17,917 nt of DNA from Dokdonella_A sp035760865 (GTDB taxonomy: Bacteria > Pseudomonadota > Gammaproteobacteria > Xanthomonadales > Rhodanobacteraceae). Positions within the stretch are counted from its first letter, which is position 1. Every line of letters begins with the position of its first letter. Location of the stretch: assembly GCA_035760865.1 (NCBI GenBank), contig DASTSE010000157.1, forward strand, positions 1-17,917, given 5' to 3'. Positions 1 through 6,146 of this stretch are shown here, in pieces. The translations under genes were made by a program, and so were the position numbers. The notes below the pieces were generated by a model. The model was not told where the DNA came from, ran no database searches, and worked only from the letters and a program-made list of their open reading frames with translations.

Positions 1-734
1 AAGTGCTTCGCGATCGCCGACTCGTCGCCGAGCGCAGCGAGGCACCAGCGCCGCGCCGCGTGTGCGTTCGCGAGCGTCTCCTGGGTCGTGAACGTCTTCG
101 AGCAGACCACGAACAGCGTGCGCGCGGGATCGAGGTCGCGCGTCGCCTCGGCGAAGTCGGTGCCGTCGACGTTGGAGACGAAACGCAGGTCGAGCGAGCG
201 GTCCGCGTACGCGCGCAGCGCCTCGTAGGCCATCACCGGGCCGAGGTCCGAGCCACCGATGCCGATGTTGACGACATGGCGGATGCGCTCGCCGCGATGC
301 CCCTTCCAGTCGCCGCTGCGCACGCGCTCGCAGAACGCGGCCATGCGTTCGAGCACGGCGTGCACGTCGGCGACGACGTTGCGGCCGTCGACGACGATGC
401 GCTCGCGCTTGTGGGCACGAAGCGCGACGTGCAGCACCGCGCGGTCCTCGGTCGTATTGATGCGCTCGCCGCGGAACATCGCCTCGGCGCGCTCGCGAAC
501 GCTGCACGCATCGGCGAGCTTCACCAGCATTGCGATCGTCTTCGCATCGACGCGCTGCTTGGCGTAGTCGAAGTAGAGTCCCGCAGCGTCGAGCGCGAAG
601 CGTTCGCCGCGCCCGGCGTCGGCCGCGAACAACTCACGCAGGTGCCGGCGACGCATCGTCGCCGCGTGGCGCTGCAACGCCTTCCATTCCGGCCGCGCGG
701 TCAGGCGCGGCGTCTTCTTCGTGCGATTCACCAT
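1..734 (-). CDS. pgi: Glucose-6-phosphate isomerase, 5' part (cut by window edge)
   Basis: Cytoplasmic enzyme interconverting glucose-6-phosphate and fructose-6-phosphate (glycolysis/gluconeogenesis). I read 244 codons from an ATG at 734-732 with no stop before the window edge; full family members are about 550 residues, so more than half lies outside. The translation begins MVNRTKKTPRLTARPEWKAL and follows the E. coli enzyme colinearly: RAVLHVALR near residues 98-106, NIGIGGSDLGP at 156-166 (phosphosugar-binding signature), FVSNVDGT at 185-192 and SKTFTTQET at 212-220. The start matches the family N-terminus. There is no convincing Shine-Dalgarno; a TAGGCT -10-like box at 746-741 would start transcription about at the ATG. 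Separated from upstream pntB by 191 bases that hold two hairpins, so probably its own transcription unit. Identity is secure. Confidence 0.97.
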   Translation of the reverse strand, partial: MVNRTKKTPRLTARPEWKALQRHAATMRRRHLRELFAADAGRGERFALDAAGLYFDYAKQRVDAKTIAMLVKLADACSVRERAEAMFRGERINTTEDRAVLHVALRAHKRERIVVDGRNVVADVHAVLERMAAFCERVRSGDWKGHRGERIRHVVNIGIGGSDLGPVMAYEALRAYADRSLDLRFVSNVDGTDFAEATRDLDPARTLFVVCSKTFTTQETLANAHAARRWCLAALGDESAIAKH

Positions 735-740
735 CGCCAG

Positions 741-746
741 AGCCTA
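741..746 (-). promoter_or_regulatory. Possible extended -10 box of a leaderless pgi promoter
   Basis: On the minus strand the sequence TGCTAGGCT gives an extended -10 (TG, one base, TAGGCT). A start site about seven bases downstream would fall on or next to the pgi ATG at 734. I see no good -35 at the expected spacing. This is inferred from sequence only. Confidence 0.35.
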
Positions 747-830
747 GCAGAATGCATCCGCGAACCTGAGCGCAGATGATCTGACCTGCACTCCGAACCG
801 ACCGGGAAATTCGTGCTTCATTCGAAGAGT

Positions 831-848
831 GCGGCCAAGGATGGCCGC
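831..848. terminator. Perfect 7-bp stem hairpin between pntB and pgi
   Basis: GCGGCCA-AGGA-TGGCCGC is a perfect 7-bp stem with a 4-base loop in the pntB-pgi gap. There is no U-tract on either strand, so it may end transcription weakly, pause it, or stabilise the pnt mRNA 3' end. Confidence 0.35.
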
Positions 849-901
849 TTCTGGATTCCACCGACCCCGACCATCCGGGCCCGCACGCGCTTGTTCGTGC
901 A

Positions 902-920
902 GCGAAACAGGATGTTTCGC
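902..920 (-). terminator. Hairpin directly after the pntB stop codon
   Basis: GCGAAAC-AGGAT-GTTTCGC is a perfect 7-bp stem beginning 5 bases after the pntB stop codon. Its position fits a terminator or 3'-end stabiliser for the pnt operon. A run of U does not follow it, so an intrinsic terminator is not proved. Confidence 0.45.
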
Positions 921-925
921 ATGAC

Positions 926-2335
926 TCAATGCCCCGCGCCGCCCTCGACCGCCTTCAGTTCGGCGATCAGCTGGTTCGCCGCTTCCTTGCCGTCGGCGTA
1001 CAGCATGCGCGTGTTGTCGGCGTAGAACAGCGCGTTCTCGATGCCGGCGAAGCCCGTGCCCTTGCCGCGCTTGATCACGATCGTCTGTTTCGAATCGACC
1101 ACGTCGAGGATCGGCATGCCGTAGATCGGCGACGACTTGTCGGTCTTCGCGGCCGGATTCACGACGTCGTTCGCGCCGATCACGATCGCGACGTCGCAGG
1201 TCTTGAACTCCGGATTGATGTCGTCCATGTCGGCGATGAGGTCGTACGGCACGCCCGCCTCGGCGAGCAGTACGTTCATGTGGCCGGGCATGCGGCCCGC
1301 GACCGGATGGATCGCGAACCTCACGTCCTTGCCGGCCTTGATCAGCGCCTGCGACAGCTCCCAGATCTTGTGCTGCGCCTGCGCGACGGCCATGCCGTAG
1401 CCGGGCACGATGATGACCTTCTCGGCCATGTAGAGCAGCGACGCCGCGTCGCTCGCCTCGATTGGCTTCTGCGCGCCGGCGATCGCCTCGCCGCTGCCAC
1501 CGCCACCGAAGTTAGAGAACAGCACGTTGCTGATCGGCCGATTCATCGCCTTCGCCATGAGCTGGGTCAGGAACGTGCCCGCGGCGCCGACGACCATGCC
1601 GGCGACGATGAGCGCCTCGATGCCCATCGCATAGCCTTCGAACGCGACGGCGAGGCCGGTGAACGCGTTGTAGAGCGAGATCACGACCGGCATGTCGGCG
1701 CCGCCGATCGGCAGGGTCATGAGCACGCCGAACGCGAGCGCGAGCGCGAAGAACACGATCACGAGGCTGGCGTCGAGTTTCCAGGCGACGAGCGCGAGGC
1801 CGGCGAGCACGGACGCGGCGAACACGAGGAAGTTCAGCGCCTGCTGGCCGCCGAAGCGGAACACCTTGTCCATGCGCCCGTCGAGCTTGGCCCAGGCGAT
1901 GATCGAGCCGGTCATCGAGATCGAGCCGATCAGCGCGCCGACCACCGCGAGCGCGAGCGTCGCGAACGGCGGGAGCGGTGCGCCCGGCTGGGAAAACTTG
2001 AGCAGTTCGCCCGCGCCGATCGCCGCCGCCGAGCCGCCACCCATGCCGTTGAACAGCGCGACCATCTGCGGCATGTCGGTCATCGCGACCTTCCTGCCCC
2101 ACAGCCAGGTCGGGATCACGCCGAGCGCGATGCCGCCGACGATCCAGCCGACGTTGTGCGCGCCGGTGATCGCGAACGTCGCGAGCGTCGCCAGACCCAT
2201 GCCGATACCGGCCCACTTGATGCCCGCGCGCGCCGTGACCGGCGAGGACATGCGCTTGATGCCGAGGATGAACAGCGCCGCGGCGAGCAGGTAGGACGCC
2301 TTGGCGATGTAGACGAGCAGTGTCTGCGTATCCAT
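926..2335 (-). CDS. pntB: NAD(P) transhydrogenase subunit beta
   Basis: Membrane subunit of the proton-translocating transhydrogenase, which uses the proton gradient to reduce NADP+ with NADH. It is 469 residues, close to E. coli PntB (462). About the first 270 residues form the multi-helix domain II, with FNGMGGGSAAAIGAGE at 95-110. The rest is the NADP(H)-binding domain III with PGYGMAVAQAQ at 311-321, HPVAGRMPGHMNVLLAEA at 343-360 and IGANDVVNPAA at 386-396. Where E. coli PntB has the channel histidine (His91), this protein appears to have Asn in the LFNG segment, as in enzymes that place the histidine in the alpha-2 subunit. I chose the ATG at 2335, preceded by GGGAAG, over a TTG one codon upstream. 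Last gene of the pnt operon, 49 bases after pntA2. Confidence 0.97.
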   Translation of the reverse strand: MDTQTLLVYIAKASYLLAAALFILGIKRMSSPVTARAGIKWAGIGMGLATLATFAITGAHNVGWIVGGIALGVIPTWLWGRKVAMTDMPQMVALFNGMGGGSAAAIGAGELLKFSQPGAPLPPFATLALAVVGALIGSISMTGSIIAWAKLDGRMDKVFRFGGQQALNFLVFAASVLAGLALVAWKLDASLVIVFFALALAFGVLMTLPIGGADMPVVISLYNAFTGLAVAFEGYAMGIEALIVAGMVVGAAGTFLTQLMAKAMNRPISNVLFSNFGGGGSGEAIAGAQKPIEASDAASLLYMAEKVIIVPGYGMAVAQAQHKIWELSQALIKAGKDVRFAIHPVAGRMPGHMNVLLAEAGVPYDLIADMDDINPEFKTCDVAIVIGANDVVNPAAKTDKSSPIYGMPILDVVDSKQTIVIKRGKGTGFAGIENALFYADNTRMLYADGKEAANQLIAELKAVEGGAGH

Positions 2336-2384
2336 CAATGCTTCCCGGACGTGCGGCAGCGGCGGAATTCGAATGCGGGAACGG

Positions 2385-2678
2385 TCATTTCTTGCCGTCC
2401 TTGCTGGACTTGAACATCTCGAGCATGCGTTCGGTCACGACGTAGCCGCCGGCCGCGTTGCCCGCGCCGAGCACGACGCCGATGAAACCGATCGCGATCG
2501 CAAGCGGCGACTCGGCGTGCGCGAGCGCGATCATCGCGCCGACCAACACGATGCCGTGGACGAAGTTCGAGCCCGACATCAGCGGCGTGTGCAGGATCAC
2601 CGGCACGCGCCCGATGATTTCCTTGCCGGTGAACGCGGCGAGCATGAAGATGTACAACGCGAGAAATCCGTCGATCAT
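2385..2678 (-). CDS. pntAB: NAD(P) transhydrogenase subunit alpha part 2 (membrane part)
   Basis: Small membrane subunit (97 residues) equal to the C-terminal helices of a fused PntA; with PntB it forms the proton-translocating domain II. Three hydrophobic helices are visible at about residues 5-17, 41-54 and 58-76. The conserved stretch RVPVILHTPLMSGSNFVHGI lies at 24-43. His41 falls where three-subunit transhydrogenases carry the channel histidine (alpha-2 His42 in Thermus thermophilus, from memory), which fits its absence from the usual PntB position here. A purine-rich GGGGTAGG precedes the ATG. In relatives this gene normally follows pntA1 closely; here 521 bases separate them because of the inserted repeat and nuclease-like module. 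Role is secure. Confidence 0.95.
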   Translation of the reverse strand: MIDGFLALYIFMLAAFTGKEIIGRVPVILHTPLMSGSNFVHGIVLVGAMIALAHAESPLAIAIGFIGVVLGAGNAAGGYVVTERMLEMFKSSKDGKK

Positions 2679-2710
2679 GGGCCTACCCCGTGTGCGGACG
2701 TCGAAAGCAA

Positions 2711-2749
2711 GAAAGATTGAAACACGAAGGACACGAAGGACACGAAGGA
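2711..2749. repeat. Left terminal repeat: three 9-mers of GAAGGACAC type
   Basis: A 12-base lead (GAAAGATTGAAA) is followed by three tandem copies of CACGAAGGA. It lies directly after the stop codon of the GxxExxY gene and is the inverted partner of 3146-3182. Positions 2711-2747 match 8250-8286 exactly over 37 bases. Confidence 0.85.
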
Positions 2750-2750
2750 G

Positions 2751-3122
2751 TCAAAGGACAATCCTGCGGATCCCGTGACGCATCGAGCGACAGTTGAAAT
2801 TCAGCAGCAAGCCCGTTTTCAAACCCGCCAGTTTCAAATATGTGAGCACCTGTGCATCGTGGACGGGCATCCATGCTTCGACCGCCTTGATCTCCACTAC
2901 AAGCGACCGCTCGACCAGTATGTCGATGCGGAAACCACAGGCGAGATCGATGCCCTTATAGCGGATCCCGACAGCTCTTTCGGCCTCCACCGACAAACCA
3001 GCCGACGACAGCTCGTGGGCCAGGCATCGCCGATATACCGACTCCAGCAATCCCGGCCCCAACTGCCGGTGCACCTCGATCGCACTACCGATCACCGTAC
3101 GCGACAAGCCGTCGAATTCCAT
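2751..3122 (-). CDS. GxxExxY family protein (PD-(D/E)XK nuclease-like)
   Basis: A 123-residue protein whose signature G24-LL-E27-SV-Y30 names the GxxExxY family (TIGR04256; Pfam PDDEXK_3, from memory). The fold family is the PD-(D/E)XK nucleases, and the expected metal-site residues can be seen: Asp67 in FRIDILV, Glu77 and Lys79 in VVEIKA, then Gln91 in AQVLTYLKLAG. The length is normal for the family and the frame is intact, so it may be active. No substrate is established; many family members are uncharacterised. The ATG at 3122 has AGGGAAGG about 10 bases upstream. It is in the same orientation as the pnt genes and lies between pntA1 and pntA2, closely bracketed by inverted 9-mer arrays. 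It is foreign to the transhydrogenase and its co-transcription with pnt is likely passive. The family call is firm; nuclease activity is inferred. Confidence 0.9.
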   Translation of the reverse strand: MEFDGLSRTVIGSAIEVHRQLGPGLLESVYRRCLAHELSSAGLSVEAERAVGIRYKGIDLACGFRIDILVERSLVVEIKAVEAWMPVHDAQVLTYLKLAGLKTGLLLNFNCRSMRHGIRRIVL

Positions 3123-3145
3123 AATTCAAGCCCTTCCCTGGCTCG

Positions 3146-3182
3146 TCCTTCGTGTCCTTCGTGTCCTTCGTGTTTCAGTCTT
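3146..3182. repeat. Right terminal repeat: three inverted 9-mers
   Basis: Reverse complement of the left array: three copies of TCCTTCGTG followed by TTTCAGTCTT. It lies upstream of the GxxExxY start codon and 17 bases downstream of the pntA1 stop. Positions 3155-3178 match 8402-8425 exactly. Confidence 0.85.
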
Positions 3183-3199
3183 TACCGCTTCGGCTCCAG

Positions 3200-4324
3200 C
3201 TATCCCGCCAGCGCCTTCGTCGCCTCGTGCCGGATCTCGCCCGCGTGCGTGAGGCAGGTCTTGGCGATGAGCTCGTCGTTCCAGTCGAGGTTCAGCGCGC
3301 CGTCCTTGAGCGAGAGCTCGAGGAAGTTGTAGAGGTTGCGGGCGTACATTTCGCTCGCGTGCACGGGTGCGCTCGCGGGCAGGTTGGTCGTGCCGATGAT
3401 GCTCACGCCGTTGGCGCTCGCGACCGTGCGGCCGGCCTCGGTGCCTTCGACGTTGCCGCCGGTCTCGGCGGCGATGTCGACGATCACGGCGCCCGCCTTC
3501 ATCCCCGCGACCATCGCGGCCGAGATGATCCGCGGTGCCTTGCGCCCCGGCACCGCCGCGGTCGTGACGACGACGTCGAACGCCTTGAGCTGTTCGGCGA
3601 GCGCGCGCTGCTGCTGTTCGCGCTCTTCCGCGGTGAGCTCGCGCGCGTAGCCGCCGCTGCCCGCGGCGCTGACGCCGAGGTCGAGGAACTTCGCGCCGAG
3701 CGATTCGATCTGCTCCTTCGTCTCCGGGCGCACGTCGAAACCCTCGACCTGCGCGCCGAGCCGGCGTGCGGTCGCGATCGCCTGCAGGCCGGCGACGCCG
3801 GCGCCGACGACGAGCACCTTGCTCGGGCGGATCGTGCCCGCTGCAGTGGTCAGCATCGGGAAGAATTTCGGCGCCGCCTCGGCCGCGATGAGCACCGCCT
3901 TGTAGCCGGCGACCGCAGCCTGCGACGACAGCACGTCCATCGCCTGCGCGCGCGTCGTGCGCGGCAGCAGTTCCATCGCGAACGCGGTGATGCGGCGGTC
4001 GCGCAGCGCCTTCGTGCGCTCGGGCGCGAGGTGCGGCTGCAGGTGCGCGATGACGACCGCGCCCTCCCTGAGCGCCGCGATCTCTTCGAGCGAGGGCGGT
4101 TGCACGCGCAACAGCACGTCCGCGCGCGCGAGCGCAGCGCGAGCGTCGGCGGCCGCTTCGCAACCGGCGTAGGCCGCGTCCGCGAAGTACGCGCCCTGCC
4201 CCATGCCCGGTTCGATCACGATGTCGGCGCCGCGCGCCTTGAGCTTCTTCGCGACCTCGGGCGTCAATGCGACGCGGCGTTCGCCCGGTACGGTTTCGCG
4301 CAGCGCGACAACGGTCGTCGGCAT
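3200..4324 (-). CDS. pntAA: NAD(P) transhydrogenase subunit alpha part 1 (NAD-binding)
   Basis: Soluble NAD(H)-binding domain I of the transhydrogenase, 374 residues, the usual size of the separate alpha-1 subunit. It resembles alanine dehydrogenase at its N-terminus (ETVPGERRVALTPE at 10-23). It carries RAQAMDVLSSQAAVAGYKA at 125-143 and a Rossmann nucleotide-binding turn GAGVAG at 174-179, followed by the FDVRPETKEQIESLGAKF segment at 196-213. The start at 4324 was chosen over ATGs at 4330 and 4336 because GAGG stands six bases before it, while the upstream ATGs have no properly spaced ribosome site. First gene of the pnt operon; a TAGGAT extended -10 lies about 30 bases upstream. Downstream, the inserted GxxExxY module separates it from pntA2. 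Confidence 0.96.
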   Translation of the reverse strand: MPTTVVALRETVPGERRVALTPEVAKKLKARGADIVIEPGMGQGAYFADAAYAGCEAAADARAALARADVLLRVQPPSLEEIAALREGAVVIAHLQPHLAPERTKALRDRRITAFAMELLPRTTRAQAMDVLSSQAAVAGYKAVLIAAEAAPKFFPMLTTAAGTIRPSKVLVVGAGVAGLQAIATARRLGAQVEGFDVRPETKEQIESLGAKFLDLGVSAAGSGGYARELTAEEREQQQRALAEQLKAFDVVVTTAAVPGRKAPRIISAAMVAGMKAGAVIVDIAAETGGNVEGTEAGRTVASANGVSIIGTTNLPASAPVHASEMYARNLYNFLELSLKDGALNLDWNDELIAKTCLTHAGEIRHEATKALAG

Positions 4325-4353
4325 GACCATCCTCAGCATCGGTCGGAGCGTCG

Positions 4354-4359
4354 ATCCTA
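4354..4359 (-). promoter_or_regulatory. Possible -10 box of the pnt operon promoter
   Basis: TGCTAGGAT on the minus strand is an extended -10 (TG, one base, TAGGAT) about 30 bases before the pntA1 ATG, predicting a leader near 23 bases. The -35 region is poor. It is the best promoter candidate I see in the 203-base divergent gap 4325-4527; I saw no good match for the plus-strand nitroreductase gene. Confidence 0.4.
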
Positions 4360-4527
4360 GCAAGGTTTTCGCGCGATGTGCCTGCCGGCGCCGGCAGGAG
4401 CGCAACCGGCCCGCGTCCGACGTGCGGGGCGATCGTCGCCTCGCCCCGCATGCATCCCGCGCATGGCCGCACTTCGCCCTGCATCCGGCTATCCTTGCGT
4501 TCTCACGCCATCACGACGACACCCGCC

Positions 4528-5094
4528 TTGAATCCGCTCGAACTGCTCGACCAGCGCCGCTCCGTTCCCGCACGCCAGCTCGGCGAACCCGGCCCCGATG
4601 CGGCGCAACTCGAACGCCTGCTGCAGGCCGCCGTGCGCGTGCCCGACCACGGCAAGCTCGTGCCGTGGCGCCTGCTCGCGATCCGCGGCGAGGCGCGCGC
4701 GCGCCTGGGTCGCTGCCTCGCCGACATCCATCTGCGGCAGCAACCCGATGTCGCGCCGAGCGCACTCGAGAAGGACCGCGAGCGCTTCAACGCCGCGCCG
4801 CTGATCGTGACCGTGATCGCGCGCATCGAGGCCGAGCACGCGAAGATTCCCGCACAGGAGCAACTGCTCTCGGCCGGCTGCGTCGCCTACAACCTGCTGC
4901 TCGGTGCGCAGGCGCTCGGATTCGGCGCGCAGTGGCTGACCGGCTGGGCCGCCTACGACCAGGAAGTCGCGCGCCTGCTCGGCCTCGGCGGGGACGAGCG
5001 CGTCGTCGCGTTCGTGCACATCGGCACCGCAAGGGAGCCCGCGCCCGAGCGCGCGCGTCCCTCGCTAGCCGACGTGTGGTCGGAGTGGACCTGA
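4528..5094 (+). CDS. Nitroreductase family protein, YdjA type
   Basis: Flavin (FMN)-dependent NAD(P)H oxidoreductase of the short YdjA type; the physiological substrate is unknown. With a TTG start at 4528 the protein is 188 residues (E. coli YdjA has 183) and opens MNPLELLDQRRS, which matches the family N-terminus; the RRS at 10-12 contributes to FMN phosphate binding in this family. PDHGKLVPWRLLAI at 39-52 is the next cofactor region, APLIVTVIA follows near the middle, and SAGCVAYNLLLGAQALGFGAQW is the typical helix before the last strand. An ATG at 4450 in the same frame would add 26 residues with no family match, so I prefer the TTG, although no strong ribosome site precedes it. The stop is 4 bases before the exonuclease ATG, so the two are probably co-transcribed. 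Confidence 0.88.
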   Translation: MNPLELLDQRRSVPARQLGEPGPDAAQLERLLQAAVRVPDHGKLVPWRLLAIRGEARARLGRCLADIHLRQQPDVAPSALEKDRERFNAAPLIVTVIARIEAEHAKIPAQEQLLSAGCVAYNLLLGAQALGFGAQWLTGWAAYDQEVARLLGLGGDERVVAFVHIGTAREPAPERARPSLADVWSEWT

Positions 5095-5098
5095 CGCG

Positions 5099-6004
5099 AT
5101 GGCCGACACCGTCCATCTCGTCGACGGCAGCCTCTACGTCTGCCGCGCATGGTTCGCCCAGGTGCCCGACGCCGAGGATGCGGATGGCCAGCCCGTGCAC
5201 GCGGTGCACGGTTTCGCGCGCTTCCTGCTCGACCTGCTCGAACGGGCGCGACCGACGCATCTCGCGGTCGCGTTCGACCAATCGCTCAACACCTCGTTCC
5301 GCAACGCGCTCTATCCCGCCTACAAGGCGAACCGGCCGGCCGCCCCCGCCGACCTCATGCGCCAGTTCGACGGCTGCAAGGCGCTCGCGCGCGCACTCGG
5401 CGCGGCGGTGCTCGTGGACGACCGGTACGAGGCGGACGACCTCATCGGCAGCGCACTCGCGCGCCTGCGCGACGCGGGCTTCCGCGGCGTGATCGTGTCG
5501 GCCGACAAGGATTTCGGCCAGCTCATCGGCGCCGCCGACGAACAATGGGACCCGCCGCGCAACCAGCGCTGGGACAGCGCCGGCGTGAAGTCGCGCCTCG
5601 GCGTGCACCCGCACCAGGTCGCCGACTATCTCGCGCTGACCGGCGACGCGATCGACAACATCCCCGGCGTCCCAGGCATCGGCGCGAAGACCGCAGCGAT
5701 CCTGCTGCACCACTTCGGCACGCTCGACGCGCTGCTCGAGCGCGCCGACGAGGTCGCGTTCCTGCGCACGCGCGGCGCGGCGGCCGCGTCGATGCGCCTG
5801 CGCGAACACGCGCAGGTGGCGCGCCTGTCGCGATCGCTGACCGGCATCGCGCTCGACGCACCGGTGCCCGCGAGCGCCGATGCGTACCGCCGCGAGGCGC
5901 CCGATGGCGCAATCGACGAACTGCTCGAGCGCCTGCGCTTCGGCCCGCTCACGCGCGCGCGCATTCGCGCGTTGCGCGAATCGCACGACCTGGCGTCATC
6001 GTAG
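5099..6004 (+). CDS. Stand-alone 5'-3' exonuclease / flap endonuclease (Xni-like)
   Basis: A 301-residue member of the PIN-like 5'-3' exonuclease family, homologous to the N-terminal domain of DNA polymerase I and to E. coli Xni (ExoIX, 251 residues). Metal-ligand acidic residues visible: Asp9 (HLVDGS), Asp60 (VAFD), the EADD cluster at 111-114, SADKD at 134-138 and GDAIDN at 182-187. A helix-hairpin-helix (H3TH) DNA-binding motif, NIPGVPGIGAKTAA, is at 187-200. YPAYKANRP at 72-80 is the conserved arch-base segment. No polymerase domain follows. The full set of acids suggests a Pol I-like nuclease rather than the reduced-metal Xni form, but I cannot decide the exact subfamily. It likely processes flaps or branched DNA. 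Follows the nitroreductase by 4 bases; ends before a strong hairpin. Confidence 0.9.
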   Translation: MADTVHLVDGSLYVCRAWFAQVPDAEDADGQPVHAVHGFARFLLDLLERARPTHLAVAFDQSLNTSFRNALYPAYKANRPAAPADLMRQFDGCKALARALGAAVLVDDRYEADDLIGSALARLRDAGFRGVIVSADKDFGQLIGAADEQWDPPRNQRWDSAGVKSRLGVHPHQVADYLALTGDAIDNIPGVPGIGAKTAAILLHHFGTLDALLERADEVAFLRTRGAAAASMRLREHAQVARLSRSLTGIALDAPVPASADAYRREAPDGAIDELLERLRFGPLTRARIRALRESHDLASS

Positions 6005-6019
6005 CGCGCGGGTCGAGCC

Positions 6020-6047
6020 GCGAAGCGGCGAGTCCCGCCGCGTTCGC
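6020..6047. terminator. Hairpin between convergent genes
   Basis: GCGAAGCGGCG (6020-6030) pairs with CGCCGC-G-TTCGC (6036-6047) across a 5-base loop, with one bulged G. It lies 16 bases after the exonuclease stop, in the 142-base gap before the convergent propeller gene. It may serve both directions. No U-tract follows, as is common in high-GC genomes. Confidence 0.45.
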
Positions 6048-6146
6048 CATGGCGCGCCTTCGGACGTGCGCGCGGCGGCACGCGCTGTGCGCGTACCACC
6101 CCATCGTTTCGCCACGAGCCGCAAGGAACGAGCGCAGCCGCCCGGC

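Larger units (their letters stand above)
2711..3182. mobile_element. Putative small mobile module with GxxExxY gene and inverted 9-mer arrays
   Basis: About 472 bases lie between inverted arrays of the same 9-mer, enclose one gene, and sit between pntA1 and pntA2, which are normally adjacent. Homology between the two ends extends past the 9-mers: AAAGATTGAAACACGAAGG on one side and AAAGACTGAAACACGAAGG on the other. Gene-free flanks of only 32 and 17 bases join it to pntA2 and pntA1. I see no clear target-site duplication and no transposase. Calling it mobile is inference, from the split operon and from the second copy of the ends at 8250-8424. Confidence 0.5.

Noticed and set aside
3..779. 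Plus-strand open frame of 258 codons at the left edge
   Set aside because: It is codon-aligned antisense of pgi. The minus strand gives a clear glucose-6-phosphate isomerase, which is open to the window edge.
735..925. Small gene between pntB and pgi
   Set aside because: Short frames on both strands lack ribosome sites and family features; the gap is explained by two hairpins and the pgi promoter region.
929..2413. Long plus-strand open frame opposite pntB
   Set aside because: It is an antisense shadow in GC-rich DNA; the product is Arg/His/Asp-rich low-complexity sequence with no family features, while the minus strand encodes an evident PntB.
2711..3182. CRISPR array
   Set aside because: The 9-mers are directly adjacent with no unique spacers and occur as two inverted blocks around a gene; no cas genes are present.
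2711..3332. Small open frames with RRTRRTRRT or SCPSCPSCF tails
   Set aside because: They are translations of the 9-mer arrays in assorted frames; the same tails recur at 8250-8424 where no gene exists.
4336..4405. Longer start for pntA1 (adds 24 or more residues)
   Set aside because: The added residues have no family match, the region holds the probable promoter, and GAGG is correctly spaced only for the ATG at 4324.
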